This document shows positions 55,568 to 63,235 of a DNA stretch of 64,000 bases, piece after piece. The notes below the pieces were generated by a model. That model was not told the DNA's origin, did no database searches, and saw nothing but the letters and a program-made list of their open reading frames with translations. Origin of the DNA: Fictibacillus nanhaiensis. Its GTDB lineage: Bacteria > Bacillota > Bacilli > Bacillales > Fictibacillaceae. The first letter of the stretch is position 1. Each line of letters starts with the position of its first letter. A program made the position numbers and the translations under genes. The stretch lies in NCBI GenBank assembly GCA_017052515.1, contig JAFHKR010000039.1, positions 1,860,001 through 1,924,000 on the forward strand, written 5' to 3'.

Positions 55568-57257
55568 ATACATGTGACTTTAAGTTAATTTCCATCTCTT
55601 TAAGAATTCCAGGTCTAACACTTTCTATAGCAGAAGCTGCGATCTCAAGAGCATCTTCATATTGATAATTTCGAAAAGCGATCTCAGCTTCAATCAATCG
55701 AACAGAAACAGTTTGATAAGAGCTTCTAAACCTATTTCCGTATTGGATGAGCTTCTCAGCTAAAAAAGCATTCTCGATCATCTTAGACGTTTCATCATAG
55801 CCTTCGTTCACTGCTTCATGAGCTTTGTTGAGTACGTAAGAGACATCTGACATTTCCAGAGGTTTCTCATCCAGTTTTTTAGAAACTTCAATGATATATT
55901 CTTCGGCTTTTCCGATGGTGATTAAGTAATGTTCCGGTAGTCCTGGAAGGTTACTCTTTTGTACCATCCTTCTCGCTTCAAGAAGTTTCTTTCTGAGTTC
56001 TCTTAAGCTTTGTTTTGTCTCAAGCTCATCTTTTCTTAAGTTATGAAGCATTTCTTCATATACTTTTTGTGAACGCTGCAGCTCTTCCATCTGCTTTTGC
56101 ATCTCTTCCATCATCTCACGAATAACAGAATAAGATTCTCTTTTTTCTTCAATTGAATCTTCAATAATTAAGAAACGGCTTTGTAGTTTATGAAAGAGTT
56201 TTTCTATCTTCTTTTGCATCTCTGCTTCGTTTTGTTCAATCAAGTAAGTAGAAGAAACAATTTGAGTTTCTTGCTTTAAGTTCTCGATTCTATCATGAAG
56301 ATCTTGAATATTAGAATCAAAGACTTCTCTTTCACTCATTACAAATTGTTTGGAGTGCACTTCGTTCTCAAGCATTTCATATAACTGATCCATTTTTTGA
56401 ATCGTTTCATCCATATCTTTTTGAGCACTTTCAAGCTCTAGTTCAAGGACTTTGTTCAGGGCTTTATCGGTAAGATCTTTTAAAGAACTAATCTCTTTCT
56501 CAATGCCAATATGGTGAAGAACATAACCTTGCTGTTCCATCTCTGTAAAACCTGAACTTAATTCTTTAAGTGAATTAGGGATATCAGATTGAAGGATCAC
56601 CAGAAGTTCAGGAACACCTTGCATCTTCGTCCTACAATCAGAGATACGATTCAAACTCTCTACAAGTCTTTGTCTAGCTTCTAGATGGCTTCCTTGGACA
56701 GTTAATGATTCAAAGGTTTCAAACAAAGCTTTTATCTCGTCGAGTTCTTTATCAAAGATGGGTGCTGTCTGACCTAACGCACGGATATGTGTTAAATAGT
56801 ACTTCTTTGTTTCTTGAAGCTTTTCTTTCGCTTCAACAATCTCTTCCCGATTAAGTTCCTCGCTCGTAACTAACTCATTGATCTCAGAAGTAATCTCTTT
56901 AATCCTCATATCCATCTTTTCTAATGACTGACTAACACCAGCCAAAATGGATTTAGCTTTTTTAAAACGATACTTATCGGTATATTCTTCGGCATCAAAC
57001 AAGTCTTCTTCTAAATTAGGAAGTTGAGTCGTTACCATCTCATCCCATTCTTGACGCCACATTTCAAACTTCTCTTCCGTTTCACCAATCATCGCCATAC
57101 CCTTAACTTTTGAGATCTCTTCTGTTAATGGGCGATTCATAATTTGCATCTTCCATGCTTCAAGTCGGTCTATTTCTTTATACACCCTTCGTCGTGACAT
57201 GGCACCGTACAGGATCAATGCTAGGAATGTAACGATGGCAATGACTATGTATATCAT
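55566..57257 (-). CDS. ezrA: Septation ring formation regulator EzrA
   Basis: Membrane-anchored negative regulator of FtsZ ring assembly. The 563 residues have one N-terminal TM helix (MIYIVIAIVTFLALILYGAM), followed by long coiled-coil helices. DRLEAWKMQIMNRPLTEEI and YRFKKAKSILAGV resemble B. subtilis EzrA (562), and the C-terminal QYGNRFRSSYQTV matches its QFGNRFRSQN. ATG at 57257 has AAAGGG about 8 bases upstream; GTG at 57266 overlaps it. Confidence 0.95.
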   Translation of the reverse strand: MIYIVIAIVTFLALILYGAMSRRRVYKEIDRLEAWKMQIMNRPLTEEISKVKGMAMIGETEEKFEMWRQEWDEMVTTQLPNLEEDLFDAEEYTDKYRFKKAKSILAGVSQSLEKMDMRIKEITSEINELVTSEELNREEIVEAKEKLQETKKYYLTHIRALGQTAPIFDKELDEIKALFETFESLTVQGSHLEARQRLVESLNRISDCRTKMQGVPELLVILQSDIPNSLKELSSGFTEMEQQGYVLHHIGIEKEISSLKDLTDKALNKVLELELESAQKDMDETIQKMDQLYEMLENEVHSKQFVMSEREVFDSNIQDLHDRIENLKQETQIVSSTYLIEQNEAEMQKKIEKLFHKLQSRFLIIEDSIEEKRESYSVIREMMEEMQKQMEELQRSQKVYEEMLHNLRKDELETKQSLRELRKKLLEARRMVQKSNLPGLPEHYLITIGKAEEYIIEVSKKLDEKPLEMSDVSYVLNKAHEAVNEGYDETSKMIENAFLAEKLIQYGNRFRSSYQTVSVRLIEAEIAFRNYQYEDALEIAASAIESVRPGILKEMEINLKSHV

Positions 57258-57478
57258 CAGAGGCACCCTTTCTATCTGTTCAAATTTCTATATTGTCTTT
57301 ATTATGTATTCGTATGTTTAAATCGCTTTAACGATCTAATTTAGTTTTTATTCTATAAAATTGCAGTTTAATGCTTTTATGATAACATGTAAACAAACAT
57401 TTGACGCAAAAAAATTGCATAATCTGATAATTTTTTTCCAATTTAATGAAGAATTTGTCGAAAGGAGGAGTAAGAAAG

Positions 57479-58312
57479 ATGTACTTTGATGGACATGTTC
57501 ACACGCCCTTTTGTCCTCATGGGTCTACAGACACGTTTGAAATGTATATCGAAAGAGCTATCTCTTTAGGTATGAAAGGTATGACCTTTACAGAGCATGC
57601 CCCGCTCCCTCAAACATTTGTTGATCCTGCTCCCACGAAAGACAGCAGCATGACACATGAACAATTAGGAAAATACTTCGATACTTTGAGGGAACTTAAG
57701 AAGTTTTATAGAAGTAAAATTGAGATTTTTACGGGTTTAGAGATCGATTTTATTGATGGCTATGAAGAGGAGACGAATACTTTTTTGAAAGAAGTTTGGC
57801 CTGAGCTCGATGATGCCATTCTCTCTGTACATTTTCTAAAGGTTAAAAATAAGTACTTCTGCATGGATTATGATGAGAACGTATTTAGAGATTTGATCGA
57901 GCAATCCGGCAGCCTCTCTACAGTCTACTCGCTATACTTTCAGACGGTAAAAAATTCAATCAGTCACTCATTTGGAAAGCACCAGCCAAGAAGGATTGGA
58001 CATATGACATTAGCGAAGAAATTCCAGACTCTTTTTCCTACAGATTTTTCCTATGAAAACGAAGTAGAAGGGATCTTAACGGTATTGTCTGAACGTAACA
58101 TGTATCTGGATTATAATGGAGCAGGTGCTGTTAAGCCATACTGTTTGGAGCCATATCCATCTAATTGGATTATAAAAGAGGCACAAAAAAGAAAAATCCC
58201 TCTTGTCTATGGGTCTGATGCCCACAGCGCTAAGGGACTCGGTCAAGGATTGGATCAATTCGTATCAACAGCAACATTAACTTCCCCACTTCTCCTGAAT
58301 AGAGCCGAATAA
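57479..58312 (+). CDS. hisJ: Histidinol-phosphatase HisJ (PHP family)
   Basis: Removes phosphate from histidinol phosphate in histidine synthesis. The 277 residues begin MYFDGHVHTPFCPHGS, the PHP metal motif, followed by FTEHAPLP, GLEIDFIDGYEEE, SVHFLK and the C-terminal YGSDAHSAKGLGQG. ATG at 57479 has AAAGGAGGAG 8 bases upstream. Its 3' end overlaps the convergent refZ by 36 bp. Confidence 0.95.
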   Translation: MYFDGHVHTPFCPHGSTDTFEMYIERAISLGMKGMTFTEHAPLPQTFVDPAPTKDSSMTHEQLGKYFDTLRELKKFYRSKIEIFTGLEIDFIDGYEEETNTFLKEVWPELDDAILSVHFLKVKNKYFCMDYDENVFRDLIEQSGSLSTVYSLYFQTVKNSISHSFGKHQPRRIGHMTLAKKFQTLFPTDFSYENEVEGILTVLSERNMYLDYNGAGAVKPYCLEPYPSNWIIKEAQKRKIPLVYGSDAHSAKGLGQGLDQFVSTATLTSPLLLNRAE

Positions 58313-58963
58313 GGGTTTTTGAACAGCAGACAGCAGGGGATTTTTTCTTTCTGAGATGCAAACACATTTATCAAACCAGTTCATCATCCACTTTTTATAT
58401 GGCTGGATGAACGTTTCTGTCTCTGCATTTATCTGATACACCTCAGCTAAATAAAGAGGGTGTAAAAAAGGAAGCATCATCATATCTTTGAACTGAATGG
58501 TTAAAAAGTCCACAGGCTGCCTTCTGAACTCTTTTTTCTTTATTCCTTTTTCGAACAAGGTTTGTAAAAAGTATTTTTCCTTAACTAAGTAAGTAGACAT
58601 GAGTTCACGTACCAATGTTGAATCAAGCGTCATCTCCCGATATACAAAACGCGCAAGAGGAAGGTTTCGTTGTTGATAGATCAATAACGCTTCTACTACT
58701 TCAATGAAGCTTCCTTTAACCGTTGGAGAGCTGGATGTGTGATAGATGATTTCAATCCTTCTAATATAACCTTCAAAAAATGAAGTGATCAACTCTTCTA
58801 GAAGACCTTTCTTTCCTCCAAAATGGTACGAAATTAAAGCGATGTTCACACCTGCTTTTTTTGCTATCTGTCTAACAGTCGTTCCTTTAAACCCTTGGCT
58901 TGTAAAAAGAGCAATCGCTGCCTCTGCTATTTTCAGTTTCGTTTCCATTGGATCTGTCTTCAT
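58277..58963 (-). CDS. refZ: TetR-family regulator RefZ (YttP)
   Basis: Forespore-linked regulator of FtsZ in B. subtilis, binding near oriC at entry into sporulation. The 228 residues have a TetR DNA-binding domain (about 8-55) with GTTVRQIAKKAGVNIALISY. The C-terminal domain (about 60-220) is helical. ATG at 58963 with GGTGG. Assignment rests on position between hisJ and ytsP plus the TetR domain. Its 3' end lies within hisJ on the opposite strand. Confidence 0.85.
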   Translation of the reverse strand: MKTDPMETKLKIAEAAIALFTSQGFKGTTVRQIAKKAGVNIALISYHFGGKKGLLEELITSFFEGYIRRIEIIYHTSSSPTVKGSFIEVVEALLIYQQRNLPLARFVYREMTLDSTLVRELMSTYLVKEKYFLQTLFEKGIKKKEFRRQPVDFLTIQFKDMMMLPFLHPLYLAEVYQINAETETFIQPYKKWMMNWFDKCVCISERKNPLLSAVQKPLFGSIQEKWGS

Positions 58964-59115
58964 TTTCTTCCACCGTCCTTCCCTCTTGTATAAAATTCTT
59001 GGGCGAGAGACATAAACCTTTATTAATCGCTCGACAAATAAGGGCTTTTGAGTGTATAGTTCAACATTTTTTGATAGGATAGAGTAAACAATTTATCAGG
59101 TTTGGAGGAATCTTG

Positions 59116-59601
59116 ATGTTTTCCGTTCAGCAATATAGTACAGACAGAAATGAAGCTTATTCTCTTCTATTTAAACAACTCTCAGCTTTATTAGAAGGTG
59201 AAACAAATGCGACTGCAAACCTTGCAAACGCATCTGCTCTTTTGAATCAATTTTTAGACAGAGTAAACTGGGTTGGTTTTTATACACTTGAAGAAGAGAC
59301 GAACCAATTAGTTCTGGGACCCTTTCAAGGGCTTCCAGCTTGTGTAAGAATTCCACTTGGAAGAGGAGTTTGCGGAACTTCCGCTCAAAATCAAGAAACG
59401 TTAGTCGTAAAAGATGTTCATGAGTTCCCTGGTCATATTGCTTGTGATGCAGCTTCTCAATCCGAGATCGTTGTTCCGTTAGTGAAAGACGGAAAGCTGC
59501 TAGGAGTTTTAGATATCGATAGTCCAGAGAAAGCACGATTTGATGAGATCGATCAAGAGAACATAGAAAAATTCTGTGAGGTTTTACTTCGTTATATCTA
59601 G
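59116..59601 (+). CDS. ytsP: Free methionine-(R)-sulfoxide reductase (GAF domain, YtsP)
   Basis: Reduces free Met-R-sulfoxide. The 161-residue single GAF domain has the family pattern: NWVGFYTLEE, GPFQGLPACVRIPLGRGVCG (two of the catalytic cysteines), and HIACDAASQSEIVVPL (third cysteine). ATG at 59116 has GGAGG 7 bases upstream. It is followed by a strong terminator and repeat copy B. Methionine gamma-lyase lies just beyond, converging. Confidence 0.93.
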   Translation: MFSVQQYSTDRNEAYSLLFKQLSALLEGETNATANLANASALLNQFLDRVNWVGFYTLEEETNQLVLGPFQGLPACVRIPLGRGVCGTSAQNQETLVVKDVHEFPGHIACDAASQSEIVVPLVKDGKLLGVLDIDSPEKARFDEIDQENIEKFCEVLLRYI

Positions 59602-59619
59602 TTTTCCTTACTATTAAAC

Positions 59620-59655
59620 AAGCCCCGCGCTATTGAGCGCAGGGCTTCTTTTGTT
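59620..59655 (+). terminator. ytsP terminator
   Basis: AAGCCCcGCGCT / AGCGCaGGGCTT hairpin with an ATTG loop followed by CTTTTGTTT. Confidence 0.88.
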
Positions 59656-59683
59656 TAATATTGCTTTCAAATCTCCCTTGACA

Positions 59684-59937
59684 GTTGATTGGAGTGGAAG
59701 GAGCGAGACTCCTGCGGGACAGGCGGGCATTCCTAAAAGTGGAAGTGGCTCGTTCAGCCCCGACAAGCAAAAGGTTAATGGACAAGGAAGGCGTTCCTTG
59801 CCTTCATGGTCGATTTAACTTTTGACCTCGAGGGGCTAGCCACTGCAACTAGAAAGGTGAGACACTTTACGTGAAACGTACGAATGTGGCTCACCGTCTG
59901 CCCCGCGGAAAGCGAGCACCTTGGAACGGAAATCAAC
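59684..59937 (+). repeat. Dispersed foldback repeat, copy B (with nested insertion)
   Basis: Outer ends match copies C and E (GTTGATTGGAGTGGAAGG ... GGAACGGAAATCAAC) but the core is 254 bp because a second palindromic segment (59727-59855) interrupts it after GGCGG. Flank similarity extends to AAAACAGCC ending at 59972, two bases from the methionine gamma-lyase stop. Lies between the convergent ytsP and the lyase gene. Confidence 0.82.
59727..59855. repeat. Nested foldback element inside copy B
   Basis: About 129 bp absent from copies C and E. AGTGGCT-(5 nt)-AGCCCC near its left end pairs with GGGGCTAGCCACT near its right end; inside, AAAAGGTTAA pairs TTAACTTTTG and AAGGAA pairs TTCCTT. It looks like a second foldback family inserted into the first, with no coding capacity. 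Confidence 0.65.
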
Positions 59938-59974
59938 TACTTCCAAAAGCAACAAAGTTTACGAAAACAGCCTT

Positions 59975-61153
59975 TTATAAAGAATCTAAACTTTGTTTAA
60001 TGTCATCCCAGATATCTTCCCATGCTTCTAAACCAACCGATAAGCGTAGAAGCTGATCACTGATACCCATCTGAATTCGATTCTCCTCAGGAACGACAGC
60101 ATGTGTCATGGTAGCAGGATGTTGAATAAGTGTTTCAGCATCACCAAGACTAACGGCGATCTTAATGAGTTCTAAATGGTTCATAAACTTTTGAGCGATT
60201 GCTTTATCTCCTTTAATCTCAAAACTGATGAGACCTCCAGCGTTCAACATCTGTTTATTCGCAAGCTCATATTGAGGGAAATCAGGGTCACCCGGATACA
60301 GAACTCGATTTATGCTAGGATGTTTCTTTAACAAGTCTGCAAGTTTCTTCGCATTCTCACAATGACGGTCCATTCGAACAGGAAGTGTCTTGATACCTCT
60401 TAAAAGCAGCCAAGCATCAAAAGGAGACATGACTCCACCAATATCCTTTTGAGTGGTCATAGCAAGATGGCTCATCAGTTCTTGCTTTCCAACCGCTAGA
60501 CCTCCTATTACATCCCCATGACCACATAAATACTTCGTGGCACTGTGCAGAACTATATCACAGCCTAAATCAAGGGGACGCTGTAGATAAGGAGATGAAA
60601 ACGTATTATCTACAACAACTGGAATATTAAATTCTTTTGCAATTCTTGCCACCATACTTAGATCTACAAGTTTCATTGTCGGGTTTATCGGAGATTCAAT
60701 ATATATGACTGTTGTATGATCGGTAATCGCTGACCGTATCGATTCCTCATCGTTCATCGAATGAAAGTTGTGTGTAATATGATATTTTTCTTCCATAAGC
60801 TGAAGCAGACCAAAGGTACAACCATAAACTCCTTCTGAACAGAGGATATGATCACCTGTTCTCGTTAATCCGAGAAGTATAGCGGACACCGCAGCCATGC
60901 CGGAACCAAATGCTAGACCTTTCTCCCCTTTCTCCATCGCTGCAATTCGTTCTTCTAACATCGCGACGGTAGGATTGCTAAGTCTAGAATAGATATATCC
61001 TTCCTGCTCACCTGCAAATCGTGCAGCACCCGTTTCAGCGCTATCAAAAACAAAAGTTGAAGTTTGAAAAATAGGAGGAGCTAGACTTCCATTATGTTGT
61101 TCAGCATTATACCCCTTATGAATCACATCAGTTTCAAAGCGTTTTGTATCCAT
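59975..61153 (-). CDS. mdeA: Methionine gamma-lyase (PLP-dependent)
   Basis: Cleaves methionine to methanethiol, 2-oxobutyrate and ammonia. The 392 residues have SRLSNPTVAMLEERI, the segment VYGCTFGLLQ, in which Cys replaces the Gly of cystathionine lyases and favours methionine gamma-lyase, VDNTFSSPYLQRPLDLGCD, and the PLP lysine in HSATKYLCGHGD. ATG at 61153 with AAAGGAG; upstream in-frame codons to 61225 cover the promoter. A cre overlaps the predicted start point. Cystathionine gamma-lyase activity cannot be fully excluded. Confidence 0.88.
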   Translation of the reverse strand: MDTKRFETDVIHKGYNAEQHNGSLAPPIFQTSTFVFDSAETGAARFAGEQEGYIYSRLSNPTVAMLEERIAAMEKGEKGLAFGSGMAAVSAILLGLTRTGDHILCSEGVYGCTFGLLQLMEEKYHITHNFHSMNDEESIRSAITDHTTVIYIESPINPTMKLVDLSMVARIAKEFNIPVVVDNTFSSPYLQRPLDLGCDIVLHSATKYLCGHGDVIGGLAVGKQELMSHLAMTTQKDIGGVMSPFDAWLLLRGIKTLPVRMDRHCENAKKLADLLKKHPSINRVLYPGDPDFPQYELANKQMLNAGGLISFEIKGDKAIAQKFMNHLELIKIAVSLGDAETLIQHPATMTHAVVPEENRIQMGISDQLLRLSVGLEAWEDIWDDIKQSLDSL

Positions 61154-61183
61154 TTTTACTTCTCCTTTAAAGGCTATATAAAA

Positions 61184-61197
61184 TGTAAGCGCTTTCT
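61184..61197 (-). promoter_or_regulatory. cre over the start site of the methionine gamma-lyase gene
   Basis: Minus-strand AGAAAGCGCTTACA matches TGWAARCGYTWNCW at 13 of 14 positions. It covers about +1 to +14 of the predicted transcript, a repressing position for CcpA. Confidence 0.72.
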
Positions 61198-61204
61198 TAC
61201 TCAT

Positions 61205-61233
61205 ATCATATATGAATGTTAACACTTTTACAA
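61205..61233 (-). promoter_or_regulatory. Sigma-A promoter of the methionine gamma-lyase gene
   Basis: Minus-strand TTGTAA (61228-61233), 17-bp spacer, TATGAT (61205-61210). Confidence 0.7.
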
Positions 61234-61271
61234 TTTGTCCCTAAAAATATTTTATCCATATTGGTATCAGG

Positions 61272-61301
61272 TTGACATCGAATAGCAAAAAAGCTTATAC
61301 T
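61272..61301 (+). promoter_or_regulatory. Sigma-A promoter of rpsD
   Basis: TTGACA (61272-61277), 18-bp spacer, TATACT (61296-61301). Consensus -35; start near 61308. Confidence 0.85.
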
Positions 61302-61307
61302 ATTCTT

Positions 61308-61499
61308 TGTGTAAAATAAGCGGCACTGTGTCCATCATCAGTCTTTATTTTGTACCCAGGTTTTTGTTAATCTGGGAACATCGCGTAGCTTCATAGGCTG
61401 CTGAAGTGAAGATGTTTTTCATACAAAATATGCTCATGAAAAGGCCATAGTCACTGTTGTTGTTTTAACACAAACAAACATGTGAAGGAGGAGTCAATT
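61308..61499 (+). ncRNA. Ribosomal protein S4 leader (rpsD autoregulatory element)
   Basis: A leader of about 190 nt upstream of rpsD. CCCAGG and CTGGG around TTTTTGTTAAT make one hairpin, with further stems around GTAGCTTCATAGGCTGC. In B. subtilis S4 binds such a leader, containing a pseudoknot, to repress its own translation or synthesis. Called from position, length and structure; a covariance search was not possible. Confidence 0.7.
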
Positions 61500-62102
61500 A
61501 TGGCTCGATATACAGGTTCAACATGGAAAGTTTCTCGTCGTCTTGGAATTTCTCTAAGCGGAACTGGGAAAGAACTTTCTAAGCGTCCATACGCACCAGG
61601 ACAACATGGTCCAACTCAACGTAAAAAAATCTCTGAATACGGTTTACAATTACAAGAGAAGCAAAAGCTTCGCTACATGTATGGTGTAAACGAGCGTCAA
61701 TTCCGCCGCATTTTTGATGATGCTGGTAAAATGACTGGTATCCACGGTGAAAACTTCATGATTCTTTTAGAATCTCGTCTAGACAACGTAGTTTACCGTC
61801 TTGGTCTTGCTCGTACGCGTCGTGCAGCTCGTCAATTAGTTAACCACGGTCACATCACAGTAAACGGCAAGCGTGTTGATATCGCTTCTTACCGTCTATC
61901 TGCTGGCGATGTAATCGGTGTTCGTGAAAAATCTCGCAATTCATCTGCTATTAAAGAAGCGATCGAAGTAAACAACTTCGTACCTGATTTCTTAACATTC
62001 GATGAAAACAAATTGGAAGGTACTTTCACTCGCTTACCAGAGCGTTCTGAACTTCCTGCTGAGATCACAGAACAACTTATCGTTGAATTCTACTCTCGTT
62101 AA
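61500..62102 (+). CDS. rpsD: 30S ribosomal protein S4
   Basis: Primary 16S rRNA-binding protein of the small subunit. The 200 residues begin [16 protein letters not shown] and lack the four-cysteine zinc motif of C+ S4 forms. S4 RNA-binding domain in [20 protein letters not shown] and [20 protein letters not shown] at 61500 with AAGGAGG. Monocistronic, with a terminator. Confidence 0.98.
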   Translation: MARYTGSTWKVSRRLGISLSGTGKELSKRPYAPGQHGPTQRKKISEYGLQLQEKQKLRYMYGVNERQFRRIFDDAGKMTGIHGENFMILLESRLDNVVYRLGLARTRRAARQLVNHGHITVNGKRVDIASYRLSAGDVIGVREKSRNSSAIKEAIEVNNFVPDFLTFDENKLEGTFTRLPERSELPAEITEQLIVEFYSR

Positions 62103-62114
62103 TAAGAGTAAAGA

Positions 62115-62152
62115 AACCCCTAACACCTTTTTTAAAGGCGTTAGGGGTTTTC
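62115..62152. terminator. rpsD terminator (symmetric)
   Basis: AAACCCCTAACaCCTTT / AAAGGcGTTAGGGGTTTT with a short loop; U-run on the plus strand, A-rich start usable by the convergent sensor gene. Confidence 0.9.
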
Positions 62153-62158
62153 TTATTC

Positions 62159-63088
62159 TTATAAAAGTTCCTTAAACTTACTTGACTGTGACTCTAATTG
62201 TCGAGCAGATTTTTCAATTCCTAAAAATTCTTCCATCGCTTGTTCGATCAATTTCTTGTTATTCGTTATTCCTTCTTGTGATCGGTGAGTCACATCATTG
62301 ATCTTGTTGATCTCGCCTGTAATTCCTGAAATATGTGCGTTCACTTCTTGAATAGAATCTTGAACGCGATTCGCCAATTTTCTAACTTCCACAGCTACAA
62401 CATTAAATCCTCTTCCATGATCACCAGCCCGAGCCGCTTCTATAGCTGCGTTTAAAGCTAACAAATTGGTTTGTGCCGCAATCTCACGAATCGTTTTTAC
62501 GATATCCTCAATAGAAGTAGCTTGTTTTTTCAGAGATTCTAATATCAATATGTTTTGTTGGGATTCTGAAACTAATTTTTCAGTTGATAGAGAGATCTCA
62601 TTACTTTTCTTCAATCCTTCTTCCGCTCGTGTCAGTAATTCTAAGGACATATGTTGAAGATCAGAAGCAACCGTAATCGTATTATTTTCTCTATTCGTAA
62701 TATCTGTAGCGATCTTAACCACAGCTGTGACTTTATGATTTTCGTCGAGGACAGGTGTATACGTGGCTTCTAGCCAAATAAGTCGCTTTGATTTTGTAAC
62801 ACGTTGAATCTTCTCTTGAAAGGTTTTACCTTCTCTTAAACTTTTCCAAAAACGATCATATTCACCACTTCGCAAGAAATCTTCAGTGCAGAATTGTTTA
62901 TGTATCAATAATGGCATCTCATCAACATGATACTCCATCGTATTAGCAAAGTTTTTGTTTGCCCATAGTACTTTTCCATGTGGATCAAATTCAATCATAG
63001 CTACAGAACGATCGATCGCCGAGAGTACAGCGCTTTCATTTAAAACTTGTGAACTCTTCGTAGAACTGGTATTGCTTAACGTTATCAT
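62159..63088 (-). CDS. Cytosolic PAS/methyl-accepting chemotaxis-type sensor
   Basis: A 309-residue protein with no transmembrane segment. PAS domain about 22-130 ([20 protein letters not shown], then [20 protein letters not shown]) and a short MCP signalling domain about 165-305 containing the conserved hairpin [20 protein letters not shown]. Length is too short for the full adaptation region, so it is probably a receptor-like output module. Might sense redox or a small ligand through PAS. No chemotaxis genes lie nearby. Confidence 0.9.
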   Translation of the reverse strand: MITLSNTSSTKSSQVLNESAVLSAIDRSVAMIEFDPHGKVLWANKNFANTMEYHVDEMPLLIHKQFCTEDFLRSGEYDRFWKSLREGKTFQEKIQRVTKSKRLIWLEATYTPVLDENHKVTAVVKIATDITNRENNTITVASDLQHMSLELLTRAEEGLKKSNEISLSTEKLVSESQQNILILESLKKQATSIEDIVKTIREIAAQTNLLALNAAIEAARAGDHGRGFNVVAVEVRKLANRVQDSIQEVNAHISGITGEINKINDVTHRSQEGITNNKKLIEQAMEEFLGIEKSARQLESQSSKFKELL

Positions 63089-63172
63089 TGTTGCATCCCC
63101 ATCTTTTAGTATTTATTTCTAATATTATACTACTAAGGAACTAATTACTAATAGATTGTTCTACAAATATAA

Positions 63173-63206
63173 TAAAAAAATCCACACAGCATGCTGCATG
63201 GATTTT
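63173..63206 (-). terminator. Terminator of the aldo/keto reductase gene
   Basis: AAATCCA ... TGGATTT with an inner GCATGC palindrome and TTTTTTTA on the minus strand, 30 bp past the stop. Confidence 0.82.
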
Positions 63207-63235
63207 GAGCTTATTTAGGAGTGAATAAGTATGAA

